Shown here: positions 23,793 to 32,311 of the stretch, one piece after another | Numbering within the stretch: the first letter of the stretch is position 1 | How the letters are laid out: every line of letters begins with the position of its first letter | From: UBA10002 sp964373775 | Lineage (GTDB): Bacteria > Patescibacteriota > Minisyncoccia > Phycocordibacterales > UBA10002 | Direction: 5' to 3' | Assembly: GCA_964373775.1 (NCBI GenBank) | Contig: CAYJWA010000001.1 | Coordinates: forward strand, 4,965 to 68,964 | Length of the DNA: 64,000 nucleotides | The notes under the pieces: model-generated | Seen by the model: the letters and a program-made list of their open reading frames with translations, nothing else | Told to the model about the DNA's origin: nothing | Databases searched by the model: none | Made by a program: the position numbers and the translations under genes

Positions 23793-25532
23793 ATGTCACA
23801 CAGCGAACGTATCGCTTATTTTATTCACGAACATAAATCGGCACTTTTAAGCGCGCTTGTTGCCGCGGTGGTGGTCTTTCTGCCCGCGTTCCTCTATCCG
23901 TTCATGGCGGATTCCTATAAAGGAATCAATGTCGGCAATTTTGGCGTTGATGAGTTTCATTATCTTTCCATGGGGAAGGAATTGTTAGAAGGGAATGGTT
24001 TGGGAAATTTGTTTTTGCGTGAAGGTAAAGATCAAGGTAACCCCGAGCAGAAATATACTCCGTATCTTGTGCTTCCCGTCAAATGGTTCGGGTTGGAGGA
24101 TACCATCACGATTGTTACCTTGACCACTGTCTACGGAATGATTGGCGTCTTTATATTAGTGCTCCTCATTTATTTGTTCGCGTTGCAACTCTCTCACGAT
24201 AAGCAACTTTCTCTTATCTCTGCGCTTTTTGTTGTGCTCGGCTATAATTTTCTGACGAACTATCTTCCATTTTATTTTGTTAACCTTTATTCGCGTCCTC
24301 TTATCCCGCTAACGCCTGCGCTCGGAGTATTCCTATATTTGAATTTATTATTGAAGAGCTTACAGAGTCCAAAGCGAAGATATGTATGGTTGGCCGGCAT
24401 TGCTTTCGGGTTGTCATTTTATATTTATTTTTATGCGTGGACCTTTATCTCGGTAGTATCGGTTATTCTTTCTGCGTTTTATTTCTTTATTAAAAAAGAA
24501 ACCGAGCAGTGCAAAAAAATACTTCAGATAACACTTATTGGTTTTCTTCTGGGTTCCGTTGAACTCTTCCTTTTGTTTTCATTTTCCGCTACCGATATGG
24601 GCAAACAGATTTTGCTGTATGGGGGAGGGACATTAACCAATGTTTTTACTATCGTGAAGATTTCATGGTTCGCGCTTATGTTCTCTCTTGTTTATTGGTA
24701 TTGGCATCGAGACGACCCGAATATACCGATTATGCTCGCGCTTATTCTTTCCGGCATTGTGGCTATTAACCAGGGGGTTATCACAGGAAGAGAATTTCAA
24801 CGGTTTCACTATTTCTGGTATTTCATCTTGCCAACGGTCACCGTTTTTGGGTTGTATATGACATGGAAGATTATCCAATCGGAGAAACTTCGGAAATTGC
24901 TGTTCTATTTTATTTTTACAGCGGCGTTTGTTAACGGCGCCGTTCAATCATACATAGGAACTCTTACCACACTCCCTATGAAAAACCACATGCAGTACTA
25001 TCAGCCGATTATAGAGTACCTTAATCGAGAAGAAAGCCCAGCGGTTATTCTAGGGTCCGATCAGTTTAACGAAGGATTGTTTACAACCTACACCAAACAC
25101 GATTTATTTTGGCAACACCAAGCGTTGGTGTATAACACCTCCATCTTTACGCTTCGCGACGCTCTGTTCGTGTACCTCTATTTGAATAGAGAATCGCGTG
25201 ATGACATTCTCGCGTTTGTGCGAGATTCAACGACACCAAATAATGATTATAAAGATCTGTATACCCAACTCCGAAGATATTACACGGATCCAACTTCCCC
25301 TGGAAAAGAGCGACTTTCCGTAAAAGAGTTTGATGAGAGAATCGTATTTGACTATAATGTGTTCAGACAAAATCCGGACAATGTTAAAGATGTGTTGCGA
25401 GCGCACGGGGTAAACTATGTGGTATGGGATAAAAGTGTAAATCCAGAGTGGGACCTTTCTCCTATATCAGGTCTTACGACACTTGTTTCCAGCAATGATA
25501 TTTATCTATATTCCATAGAGTATGGAAATTAA
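23793..25532 (+). CDS. Polytopic membrane protein, GT-C-like (paralogue of 16099-17787)
   Basis: 579 residues with about a dozen helices; it opens MSHSERIAYFIHEHKSALL and has GINVGNFGVDEFHYLSMG in the first loop with the acidic pair, ending in a soluble domain with YVVWDKSVNPEWDL. Similarity to the 16099 protein runs end to end. The predicted role is extracytoplasmic sugar transfer from a lipid-linked donor. Its 3' end overlaps the next methyltransferase gene by 11 bp. Confidence 0.65.
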   Translation: MSHSERIAYFIHEHKSALLSALVAAVVVFLPAFLYPFMADSYKGINVGNFGVDEFHYLSMGKELLEGNGLGNLFLREGKDQGNPEQKYTPYLVLPVKWFGLEDTITIVTLTTVYGMIGVFILVLLIYLFALQLSHDKQLSLISALFVVLGYNFLTNYLPFYFVNLYSRPLIPLTPALGVFLYLNLLLKSLQSPKRRYVWLAGIAFGLSFYIYFYAWTFISVVSVILSAFYFFIKKETEQCKKILQITLIGFLLGSVELFLLFSFSATDMGKQILLYGGGTLTNVFTIVKISWFALMFSLVYWYWHRDDPNIPIMLALILSGIVAINQGVITGREFQRFHYFWYFILPTVTVFGLYMTWKIIQSEKLRKLLFYFIFTAAFVNGAVQSYIGTLTTLPMKNHMQYYQPIIEYLNREESPAVILGSDQFNEGLFTTYTKHDLFWQHQALVYNTSIFTLRDALFVYLYLNRESRDDILAFVRDSTTPNNDYKDLYTQLRRYYTDPTSPGKERLSVKEFDERIVFDYNVFRQNPDNVKDVLRAHGVNYVVWDKSVNPEWDLSPISGLTTLVSSNDIYLYSIEYGN

Positions 25533-26244
25533 GACATACAATGATTTGGATGTCTTTGAGGAAACACATTGGTGGTATATAGGGAGGTATCGTATTATTG
25601 AAAGCTTTTTACAAAGATATTCTTTCAAAATAGGGCGAGTTCTTGATATCGGAGCTGGAACCGGCTACAACACACTTCTCTTGGGGCGCTACGTTCGGGA
25701 AGTATATGCTCTTGAACCAGCCGAGGCTGCAATTAAACTATTTAAAAACAAGCAGGTAACTGTTTTTCAAAGCGATCTTACTTCGTTTGTTCCTCCTTTC
25801 CAGTTTGACTTGGCCACCCTTTTTGACGTATTAGAACATATCAAAGACGATACTACCGCTCTGATTCGGATTAGAAGTTTCCTTTCTAGCAACGGGAAGG
25901 TTATTATTACAGTTCCCGCTTTACCGATATTGTGGAGCGCCCACGATAAAGTCCATCATCATTTTAGGAGGTATACGAAACGGACATTAAAAGAAGTCGT
26001 TGAAAAGGCAGGTTTTTCGATCGTTCGAATGACCTATTTCAATTTTTATCTTTTTCCTATTATTTTAATTGTCAGGATTTTAGGAAGAGTGTTTCCCCAA
26101 AAACAGGACTCCGATTTCAGGCATCTCCCTAAACTCATCAATACATTTCTTGCCTCAGTGTTTGGTTCCGAACGATATCTACTTCAGTTTCTGGATATCC
26201 CGCTTGGCGTGTCACTTGTATGCGTTTTAGAAAAAGCCGAATAA
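25522..26244 (+). CDS. Class I SAM-dependent methyltransferase
   Basis: 240 residues: VLDIGAGTGYNTLLLGRYV, LFDVLEHIKDD, GKVIITVPALPILWS, then HHHFRRYTKRTL. It is of the UbiE/Methyltransf_11-23 type often paired with polyprenyl-linked sugar enzymes. A hydrophobic segment near residue 180 (FNFYLFPIILIVRIL) may attach it to the membrane. It is translationally coupled to the upstream GT-C-like gene. The acceptor is unknown. Confidence 0.8.
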   Translation: MEIKTYNDLDVFEETHWWYIGRYRIIESFLQRYSFKIGRVLDIGAGTGYNTLLLGRYVREVYALEPAEAAIKLFKNKQVTVFQSDLTSFVPPFQFDLATLFDVLEHIKDDTTALIRIRSFLSSNGKVIITVPALPILWSAHDKVHHHFRRYTKRTLKEVVEKAGFSIVRMTYFNFYLFPIILIVRILGRVFPQKQDSDFRHLPKLINTFLASVFGSERYLLQFLDIPLGVSLVCVLEKAE

Positions 26245-26247
26245 TTC

Positions 26248-27129
26248 TCACAACGTTGCTTTTTCGTTTTTGACACACCATATATTGAAAAACTCACTGG
26301 CGTGTGAGCCGTCCTTGGGTTTTGGTAGCAACGCGTCAAACTTAGTGTTTCGGACCGGCGAAAGCCTGGTAAGACCGTTTTGAGTTACTGCGGAAATCTC
26401 AAATCCGTGCCGTTCAATACTTTGTAGAAACGCGAGCGGAGTGCTTCCGGCCGCTTCTATCCACGCCGGCGCGAATTCCGTGACAAGAATCTTTGCGCTA
26501 GCGAGCGTTCGTGTCATTCCGCGAAGCGCAGATACCTCTCCGCCTTCAATATCCATTTTTATGATATCGACGCGCTGGATGTGTTTTTGTTCGCGCCACG
26601 AATCAAGCGTTGTAGAGATTACCGTAATCTTTTTCTTAGCAAAATTAAGCGGCACATTCGGAAGGGTGCTGTGCGCTCCGCTTTTGTCGTCATAGTGATA
26701 AAAATCAATGACGCCGCCCCTATCTGTAAGCGCAAGTTGTTCGCGGCACACATTACCGCGTCCTCGCGTATTCTGTTCAAGTAACGCATAGTTTGTCGGG
26801 TCAGCCTCAAATGCGTACACGCAACCGCGCTTCCCGACTAGAGCGGAAAAAAGGCGAGTGAAATACCCGATGTGCGCTCCTATATCAACGACTACCATTC
26901 CTGGTTTTAGAATTTTTTTGAAGAGCGCGCACGTATCTTTTTCGTACATTCCGAAAAGCATATCCAGTTTCCACCGGCGGATATAGTTTGTCGGGAACGA
27001 AAAACATTTTGCGAGGGCAATAAGTTTTGTCAGAAAATCAAGAATCGCGTAAATACCTCGGTCAAGCCAAGGAGCGTGTACCCATGTTCTATATAACTTC
27101 CGGAGTGCGGTTATCATATGCGTAAACAT
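26248..27129 (-). CDS. FkbM-family methyltransferase
   Basis: 293 residues: MVVVDIGAHIGYFTRLFSAL, VYAFEADPTNYALLEQN, VDIIKMDIEGGEVSALRG, LVTEFAP. This is the FkbM O-methyltransferase fold used on sugars in many glycan clusters. It converges with the upstream methyltransferase at 26244. Its 5' side faces the MITE-like element at 27186. Confidence 0.85.
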   Translation of the reverse strand: MFTHMITALRKLYRTWVHAPWLDRGIYAILDFLTKLIALAKCFSFPTNYIRRWKLDMLFGMYEKDTCALFKKILKPGMVVVDIGAHIGYFTRLFSALVGKRGCVYAFEADPTNYALLEQNTRGRGNVCREQLALTDRGGVIDFYHYDDKSGAHSTLPNVPLNFAKKKITVISTTLDSWREQKHIQRVDIIKMDIEGGEVSALRGMTRTLASAKILVTEFAPAWIEAAGSTPLAFLQSIERHGFEISAVTQNGLTRLSPVRNTKFDALLPKPKDGSHASEFFNIWCVKNEKATL

Positions 27130-27185
27130 TGATATATAAAGTATACCGCATAACTTTGCGTTAATACTCTAGTTATTTATACTAT

Positions 27186-27407
27186 TAGGACTTACGCACT
27201 TTCTCGTTTTCCGGTGTCATTCTAGTGAAAACTGGAATCGAGAGTATGCAGTATAGTCCTGGATCCCCGCCTCCGCGGTTGAGAAGCGAAACCTCCCGCT
27301 TCGCAAGACTTTTTGAGATAATTTCCGAATTATCCAAAAGGTGGACAGTTCCTGTATGGAATGATAGAGGAAGAATACACGAAATATGCTAAAATGCGTA
27401 AGTCCTG
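27186..27407. mobile_element. MITE-like element with terminal inverted repeats and 5-bp target duplication (copy 1)
   Basis: 222 bp, left end TAGGACTTACGCACTTT, right end AAAATGCGTAAGTCCTG (the inverse of the left with few mismatches). It is flanked by ACTAT on both sides (27181-27185 and 27408-27412). It holds no gene; the inside has short palindromic pieces (for example GAAGCGAAACCTCCCGCTTC). The same ends bound the element at 37140-37294. It fills most of the 27130-27455 gap. Confidence 0.8.
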
Positions 27408-27455
27408 ACTATAACTGTTACTCGAGGATTTTTAAATGTTTTTGATGCCGTCACC

Positions 27456-28982
27456 ATGAAAGGATGTTTTTATCTGCAGCGTCAATTTGCCTATATTGGG
27501 CACACGATGATTTCCTTACTTAAGGAGCGTCATAACATAAACGACTTTTGCGGGTATGTGTTGCTTCGCTCAAGTTTTCAATTTCTGCGGAACCAAAAAG
27601 AAGTTTCTTATACTTCCTTGCTTCTTGAAGATGATATTCTTGCGCAGTATAAAAATGAAAAAATAGATTATACCTACTTATCGTATCTTGAAAAAGAGTA
27701 TGGCATCCCTAACCTATGGCCGTTTATCATTCCTGACAGAGTGATTCGGTACAATCTTTATCTTCGCGCGTATCCTCATGATGTGTCAGTCTATACGCAT
27801 GAAGATATGATAAAGATGTTGCAGGTCACCGCTCGCGCAATCATTGAATTCTTTGAAAAGGAAAATCCCGATTTCATTGTTTTTTCTGTCGTTGGAAATT
27901 TGAGCAGCATGCTTTTGTACCACATCGCAAAGAAGAAAGGCATAAGAACATTTATTATTGAAGGGCCAAGGATCGGTATAAGATATTTCTTCACTGAACG
28001 GTATGACCGTTCAACATTCCTTGAGCAGCGGCTCAAAGAGATGCAAAAGATCACTCCGTCGGAGAACAAGCCATGTTTTGCGGAGGCGCGGAAATTTTTG
28101 TCTGATTTCCAGAGCGCTCCGCGTTATTTCCTGCAAGGGGCAAGCATTGCAGAGGTTGTCACAACAAATTTTGATGTGCGACGACTCCGTTATTTCAAAT
28201 TTTTGCTACCTCATAATCTCTTTCGTTCAATGCGATGGACAGTTCATGCGGTTCTTCAGTATCTGTGCAATACGAACAAAGATGATTACATCATCATGAA
28301 GCCGTGGCACGAACTCATAGACAAAGTCACGAGAAAGGTGAGAATCCTCCGGGGTTATGGAGATCTCTATGATAAGCCTGTTTCCGGAGAAGATTTTGCC
28401 TATTTCGCGCTTCATACAGAGCCAGAGGCGTATCCGATGGTTTTGGCGCCTTTTTATATTGACCAGCTCTGGCTCGCGAAGCAAATTGCACGCTCGCTTC
28501 CGCTATCGTACAAATTGTATGTGAAGGACCACCCAGTTATGATGGGTCTTCGGACTCGCGGATACTACAAGGAATTAAAAAAGATTCCAAATATCCGTTT
28601 GATTAACCCTGCGGTGTCCAGTTTGGAGCTGATTCAAAAAGGGAAACTCACTCTCACTATTACCGGAACGACAGGGTGGGAAGCGGCGCTGCTCAAAAAG
28701 CCAGTTATTATCTTTGGTAATATGTATTATGATACACTGGCTGGAGTTAAAAAATGTCTTAATATTCAGGATTTGCCATTTCTCATAAAGCAGCAATTGG
28801 AATCATTTTTTTATGACGAAGAAGAACTTCTTGATTTGATTGCGTCTGCAATTGAGGAAAGTGTTGATGTTGACTTCATACAAATGTGGGATATTGAGGG
28901 AGGGGTAGAGTTTAAGAAAAATAGAGAACGGTTGATACCCTTTGTTGATTTGCTGGCAAAAAAGCTCTCAAATAAAAGATAA
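27456..28982 (+). CDS. Capsule-polysaccharide (KpsS/LipB-like) glycosyltransferase
   Basis: 508 residues with a GT-B-like plan: N-terminal MKGCFYLQRQFAYIGH, IEFFEKENPDFIVF, then C-terminal VLAPFYIDQLWLAKQIA, YKLYVKDHPVMMG, and TGTTGWEAALLKKPVIIFG. The VKEHP/GTxGWEAL pattern is that of capsule synthesis proteins which transfer Kdo or similar acidic sugars. A homologue is found at 60115. The donor cannot be told; a CMP-nonulosonate would fit this locus. Confidence 0.65.
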   Translation: MKGCFYLQRQFAYIGHTMISLLKERHNINDFCGYVLLRSSFQFLRNQKEVSYTSLLLEDDILAQYKNEKIDYTYLSYLEKEYGIPNLWPFIIPDRVIRYNLYLRAYPHDVSVYTHEDMIKMLQVTARAIIEFFEKENPDFIVFSVVGNLSSMLLYHIAKKKGIRTFIIEGPRIGIRYFFTERYDRSTFLEQRLKEMQKITPSENKPCFAEARKFLSDFQSAPRYFLQGASIAEVVTTNFDVRRLRYFKFLLPHNLFRSMRWTVHAVLQYLCNTNKDDYIIMKPWHELIDKVTRKVRILRGYGDLYDKPVSGEDFAYFALHTEPEAYPMVLAPFYIDQLWLAKQIARSLPLSYKLYVKDHPVMMGLRTRGYYKELKKIPNIRLINPAVSSLELIQKGKLTLTITGTTGWEAALLKKPVIIFGNMYYDTLAGVKKCLNIQDLPFLIKQQLESFFYDEEELLDLIASAIEESVDVDFIQMWDIEGGVEFKKNRERLIPFVDLLAKKLSNKR

Positions 28983-29004
28983 AGAAAGGTAGGATAACTA
29001 ACAC

Positions 29005-29937
29005 ATGAATATACTTGTAACAGGGGGTGCTGGGTACATCGGTTCGGTTCTTGTGCCGACGCTCCTTTCGGGCGATCATACGGTAACGGTCATTGATAAT
29101 TTCATGTACCGCCAGAGTTCTCTTTTGGATGTGTGCCACGATGCGCGGCTTCGCATCATACGCGGCGACGCGCGTACTGGAGATCTCATTCGTCGGGAGA
29201 TTGAAGCGGCTGATGTGATTCTACCGCTTGCGTGCCTGACGGGTGCGCCCATCTGCGACCGGTATCCAGAAGAGGCGAGATCGATAAATCTGGGAACTAT
29301 TAAGTTGATTTTGAAACACCGGCGTCCTGAACAAAAAATTATCTTCCCCACGACGAATAGCGGGTATGGGATCGGGGAGGAAAGTATGTATTGCACCGAA
29401 GAAACTCCCTTACGACCTGTTTCGCTCTACGGTCGTCTTAAAGTGGAAGCAGAACAGGTGATACTCGAAGGCGGTAATGCGATTACCCTTCGTCTCGCCA
29501 CGGTATTCGGTGTGAGCCCGCGGATGCGTTTGGATTTGTTAGTGAATGATTTTGTGTATCGCGCGGTTCGGGACGGATTTATCGTTCTCTTTGAGTCGCA
29601 CTTCAAGCGGAACTTTGTGCATATCCGGGATGTTGCCGGCGCGTTTGTGCATTGCCTCAATCATTTTGATTCCCTGAAAGGCGGCGCCTACAATGTTGGT
29701 TTGAGCACGGCGAATTTGAGCAAGAAAGAGCTGTGTGAAGAAATCAAGAAGCAACTGCCGAATTTTTATTTCGTGGAAGCCCCGGTTGGCACAGATCCGG
29801 ACAAACGAAACTATATGGTGAGCAACGAGAAGATTGAGAAGACCGGATTTTCCGCGCGCATCTCTCTTTCCGAAGGCATCGCGGAACTCATCAAAGGGTA
29901 TCAGGCACTGCCGGGCAGTCAGTTTTCCAATATATAG
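29005..29937 (+). CDS. NAD-dependent sugar epimerase/dehydratase (extended SDR)
   Basis: 310 residues: MNILVTGGAGYIGSVL, LACLTGAPICDRYP, FPTTNSGYGIGEE, SLYGRLKVEAEQ (Tyr-x3-Lys), LRLATVFGVSPRMR, FVHIRDVA. The PTTNSGYG segment resembles SDRs seen with GDP-heptose genes. It starts the run of genes that leads into hddA (8 bp gap), so it probably acts on the GDP-heptose made there. Ribosome site AAAGGTAGGA is visible. Confidence 0.8.
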   Translation: MNILVTGGAGYIGSVLVPTLLSGDHTVTVIDNFMYRQSSLLDVCHDARLRIIRGDARTGDLIRREIEAADVILPLACLTGAPICDRYPEEARSINLGTIKLILKHRRPEQKIIFPTTNSGYGIGEESMYCTEETPLRPVSLYGRLKVEAEQVILEGGNAITLRLATVFGVSPRMRLDLLVNDFVYRAVRDGFIVLFESHFKRNFVHIRDVAGAFVHCLNHFDSLKGGAYNVGLSTANLSKKELCEEIKKQLPNFYFVEAPVGTDPDKRNYMVSNEKIEKTGFSARISLSEGIAELIKGYQALPGSQFSNI

Positions 29938-29944
29938 ATTGTGT

Positions 29945-30955
29945 ATGTTTCGAACTATGTTCTGCATCACGCGAACGCCCTTGCGCATTTCTTTTTTCGG
30001 CGGAGGCACTGATTATCCGGCGTGGTACGAAAAACACGGCGGCGCGGTTTTGAGCGCTTCCATTGACAAGTACTCGTACATCACCTGCCGGTATCTGCCT
30101 CAATTTTTTGAGCACAAATATCGCATCGCATATTCCGTCATAGAGAAGCGGAAGCGGTGGGAAGATATAGACCATCCGTCAGTGCGGGAGAGCATTGGCT
30201 TTCTGGGGGTCACCGACGGTCTTGAGATTTCTTATACCAGCGATGTCCCAGCGAAGTCCGGGCTTGGCTCCAGTTCTGCGTTTACCGTCGGTTTACTCCA
30301 CGCGCTCTATGCACTGCAGGGAAAGACGGTCACCAAACGGCAGCTTGCGCTTGACGCAATGTATGTTGAGCAGAAATTGATTCAGGAGCATGTCGGTTCG
30401 CAGGACCAGGTGGCGGCTGCGTTCGGAGGATTCAACAAAATTGAGTTCAAGGCGAAGAACTCTTTTCAGGTAACGCCGTTTCCCGTTGCGCGCGAGCGGT
30501 TACAGTCGCTGCAAAAACATTTGATGCTTTTTTTCACCGGCATCTCGCGCAACGCGTCTGATATTGCCTGCGAACAGATTAAGGGCATCAAGCGGCATAC
30601 CGTTAACCTGCATTCGCTTTCCGAACTTACTGCTGCGGCGGAAAAATTGCTCATTGTCCCCCGCGCGCCGCTTGATGAGTTCGGGCGGTTGCTCCACGAG
30701 AGTTGGCAGATTAAGCGCGCGGTAACGAATAAAATTACCACGCCGTTTATTGACAGCATCTATGAGGATGCGCGAGCCGCCGGGGCGCTCGGCGGAAAGC
30801 TTCTTGGCGCCGGCGGCGGCGGATTTATGCTCTTTTTTGTGCAGCCGGAAAAACAGGCCAAGGTGCGCGCGCGGCTCCGAAAGTTGTTGGAAGTGCCCTT
30901 TGCTTTTGAACATCTGGGAAGCCAGCTTATTTACTATGGACCGACCACTGCATAA
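29945..30955 (+). CDS. hddA: D-glycero-alpha-D-manno-heptose 7-phosphate kinase (GHMP kinase)
   Basis: About 336 residues: RTPLRISFFGGGTDYPAWY at the start, the GHMP ATP-binding motif GLGSSSAFTVGLLHAL, EHVGSQDQVAAAFGG, and the C-terminal GGKLLGAGGGGFMLFF. This is the HddA pattern; the enzyme adds phosphate at C-1 of heptose-7-phosphate. ATG 29945 or 29957 is the start; the open frame upstream overlaps the previous gene and is rejected. It overlaps hddC by 20 bp, in the canonical cassette hddA-hddC-gmhA. Confidence 0.9.
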   Translation: MFRTMFCITRTPLRISFFGGGTDYPAWYEKHGGAVLSASIDKYSYITCRYLPQFFEHKYRIAYSVIEKRKRWEDIDHPSVRESIGFLGVTDGLEISYTSDVPAKSGLGSSSAFTVGLLHALYALQGKTVTKRQLALDAMYVEQKLIQEHVGSQDQVAAAFGGFNKIEFKAKNSFQVTPFPVARERLQSLQKHLMLFFTGISRNASDIACEQIKGIKRHTVNLHSLSELTAAAEKLLIVPRAPLDEFGRLLHESWQIKRAVTNKITTPFIDSIYEDARAAGALGGKLLGAGGGGFMLFFVQPEKQAKVRARLRKLLEVPFAFEHLGSQLIYYGPTTA

Positions 30956-31739
30956 ACTCGCTGCGGCAGGGGAAGGGGGAACCGCGCTTGATGTGGTAAT
31001 CCTCTGCGGCGGGCAGGGGACGCGGCTTCGCCCGGTCATCTCCGACCGGCCGAAAGTGCTTGCGACGGTCGGAGGAAGGCCGTTTCTCTCGCTTTTACTG
31101 GAGCGGGTGCGGGCGCAGGGATTTGAGCGGATTATTCTCTGCATCGGATACAAGGGCGGCATGGTGCGGAAAGTCCTCAAAAGTGAAGTTCCTCCGCTTA
31201 TATTTTCTGAAGAAAATGAGCCGCTCGGAACAGGCGGGGCGCTCAAAAAAGCCCTTCCATTAGTCCAGACCCCGGATTTTATCGTAATGAACGGCGACAC
31301 ATTCTGTCCCGTATCCCTTCACGAGCTGGTCAATTTCCACCGCGCGCGCCGCGCTTTGCTTTCTCTTGTGCTCAACCGCAGCGCGCGTTCTGACGGAGGC
31401 AGCATTATGCTTGATGCCGACCGAAGAATTACTCATTTTAAGGAAAAAGAATCCATTGCCGGCACACCCCCGCGCCAATCTGGCGCAACGGATTTGCGTG
31501 GGGGTAAAGGTTGCTTAAGCGCTGGTGTCTATATGATGAAAAAGGAGGTGGAGAGATTTATGCCAAAGAGACCAATGTTTTCTTTGGAATACGATTTTTT
31601 TCCTAAAATTATACGCTCCGTCCCCTGTTTCGGGTTTGTCACCAGTGAAGATGCTATTGATATCGGCACACCCGAACGGTATCATGAAGCTACGCGGCGT
31701 TTTAGAAAACGAATGCGTGGTGGCACAGGCAGGTTATGA
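30936..31739 (+). CDS. hddC: D-glycero-alpha-D-manno-heptose 1-phosphate guanylyltransferase, with palindromic insert
   Basis: 267 residues: DVVILCGGQGTRLRPV (nucleotide binding), DRPKVLATVGGRPF, ENEPLGTGGALKKAL, FIVMNGDTFC. It forms the GDP-heptose. ATG 30936 is chosen; the longer frame from 30750 would overlap the kinase out of frame. Residues about 177-190 (TPPRQSGATDLRGG) are encoded by a palindromic element and interrupt the usual short loop before GCLSAGVYMM. It overlaps gmhA by 4 bp. Confidence 0.85.
   Translation: MDRPLHKLAAAGEGGTALDVVILCGGQGTRLRPVISDRPKVLATVGGRPFLSLLLERVRAQGFERIILCIGYKGGMVRKVLKSEVPPLIFSEENEPLGTGGALKKALPLVQTPDFIVMNGDTFCPVSLHELVNFHRARRALLSLVLNRSARSDGGSIMLDADRRITHFKEKESIAGTPPRQSGATDLRGGKGCLSAGVYMMKKEVERFMPKRPMFSLEYDFFPKIIRSVPCFGFVTSEDAIDIGTPERYHEATRRFRKRMRGGTGRL
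31466..31505. repeat. Palindromic element inserted in frame in hddC
   Basis: ACCCCCGCG (31466-31474) faces GCGTGGGGGT (31496-31505), and an inner hairpin GCGCCA/TGGCGC lies at 31472-31486. The reading frame is kept. Confidence 0.65.
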
Positions 31740-32305
31740 AAGAAGAAATAGTCGCACAACTGAAAGAAAGCGCGCGCGTGAAGCTTGCGGTCGCGGATTC
31801 GCTTGCCGATGTCATAGCGGGGGCGGCGAAGGCGATTGCGGAGGCGTTTCGCGCGGGAGGAAAACTCTTGATTATAGGGAATGGCGGCAGCGCCGCGGAC
31901 GCGCAACACATGGCCGCAGAATTGGTCAGCCGTTTTAAACTGGAAAGAAAAGCGCTTCCGGCGCTCGCGCTGACGACCGACACCTCAATTCTCTCTGCTA
32001 TCGGCAATGACAGCGGTTTTGAGTTCGTCTTCTCCCGTCAGGTGGAAGCGCTCGCGAATCATCCATCGGATATTTTACTTGCGATCTCCACGAGCGGAAA
32101 CTCTCGCAATGTGCTCAAGGCGGTGACGGCTGCGAAAAGGAGAAAACTTCAGACCGTTTGCCTCACCGGGCAGGGCGGCGCTCTTCGGACTATGGTTGAT
32201 TTTGCCATTGCCGTGCCGTCAAAAGACACACAGCGCATTCAGGAAGCGCACGGTACCATCGGCCACATCCTCTGTGGTCTTGTTGAGCAGGAGCTTTTCT
32301 CATAG
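31736..32305 (+). CDS. gmhA: Sedoheptulose 7-phosphate isomerase (phosphoheptose isomerase)
   Basis: 189 residues, a SIS-domain isomerase: LLIIGNGGSAADAQHMAAEL, SRFKLERKALPALAL, AISTSGNSRNVLKA, and RIQEAHGTIGHILCGLVE with the active-site His/Glu region. It turns sedoheptulose-7-phosphate into D-glycero-D-manno-heptose-7-phosphate, the first step of the pathway finished by hddA and hddC. The separate 7-phosphatase gmhB is not seen here. Confidence 0.93.
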   Translation: MKEEIVAQLKESARVKLAVADSLADVIAGAAKAIAEAFRAGGKLLIIGNGGSAADAQHMAAELVSRFKLERKALPALALTTDTSILSAIGNDSGFEFVFSRQVEALANHPSDILLAISTSGNSRNVLKAVTAAKRRKLQTVCLTGQGGALRTMVDFAIAVPSKDTQRIQEAHGTIGHILCGLVEQELFS

Positions 32306-32311
32306 ACCTGT

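Noticed and set aside
30500..31300. 266-codon minus-strand frame
   Set aside because: Antisense to hddA and hddC, which carry clear catalytic motifs; Ser/Arg-rich shadow composition.
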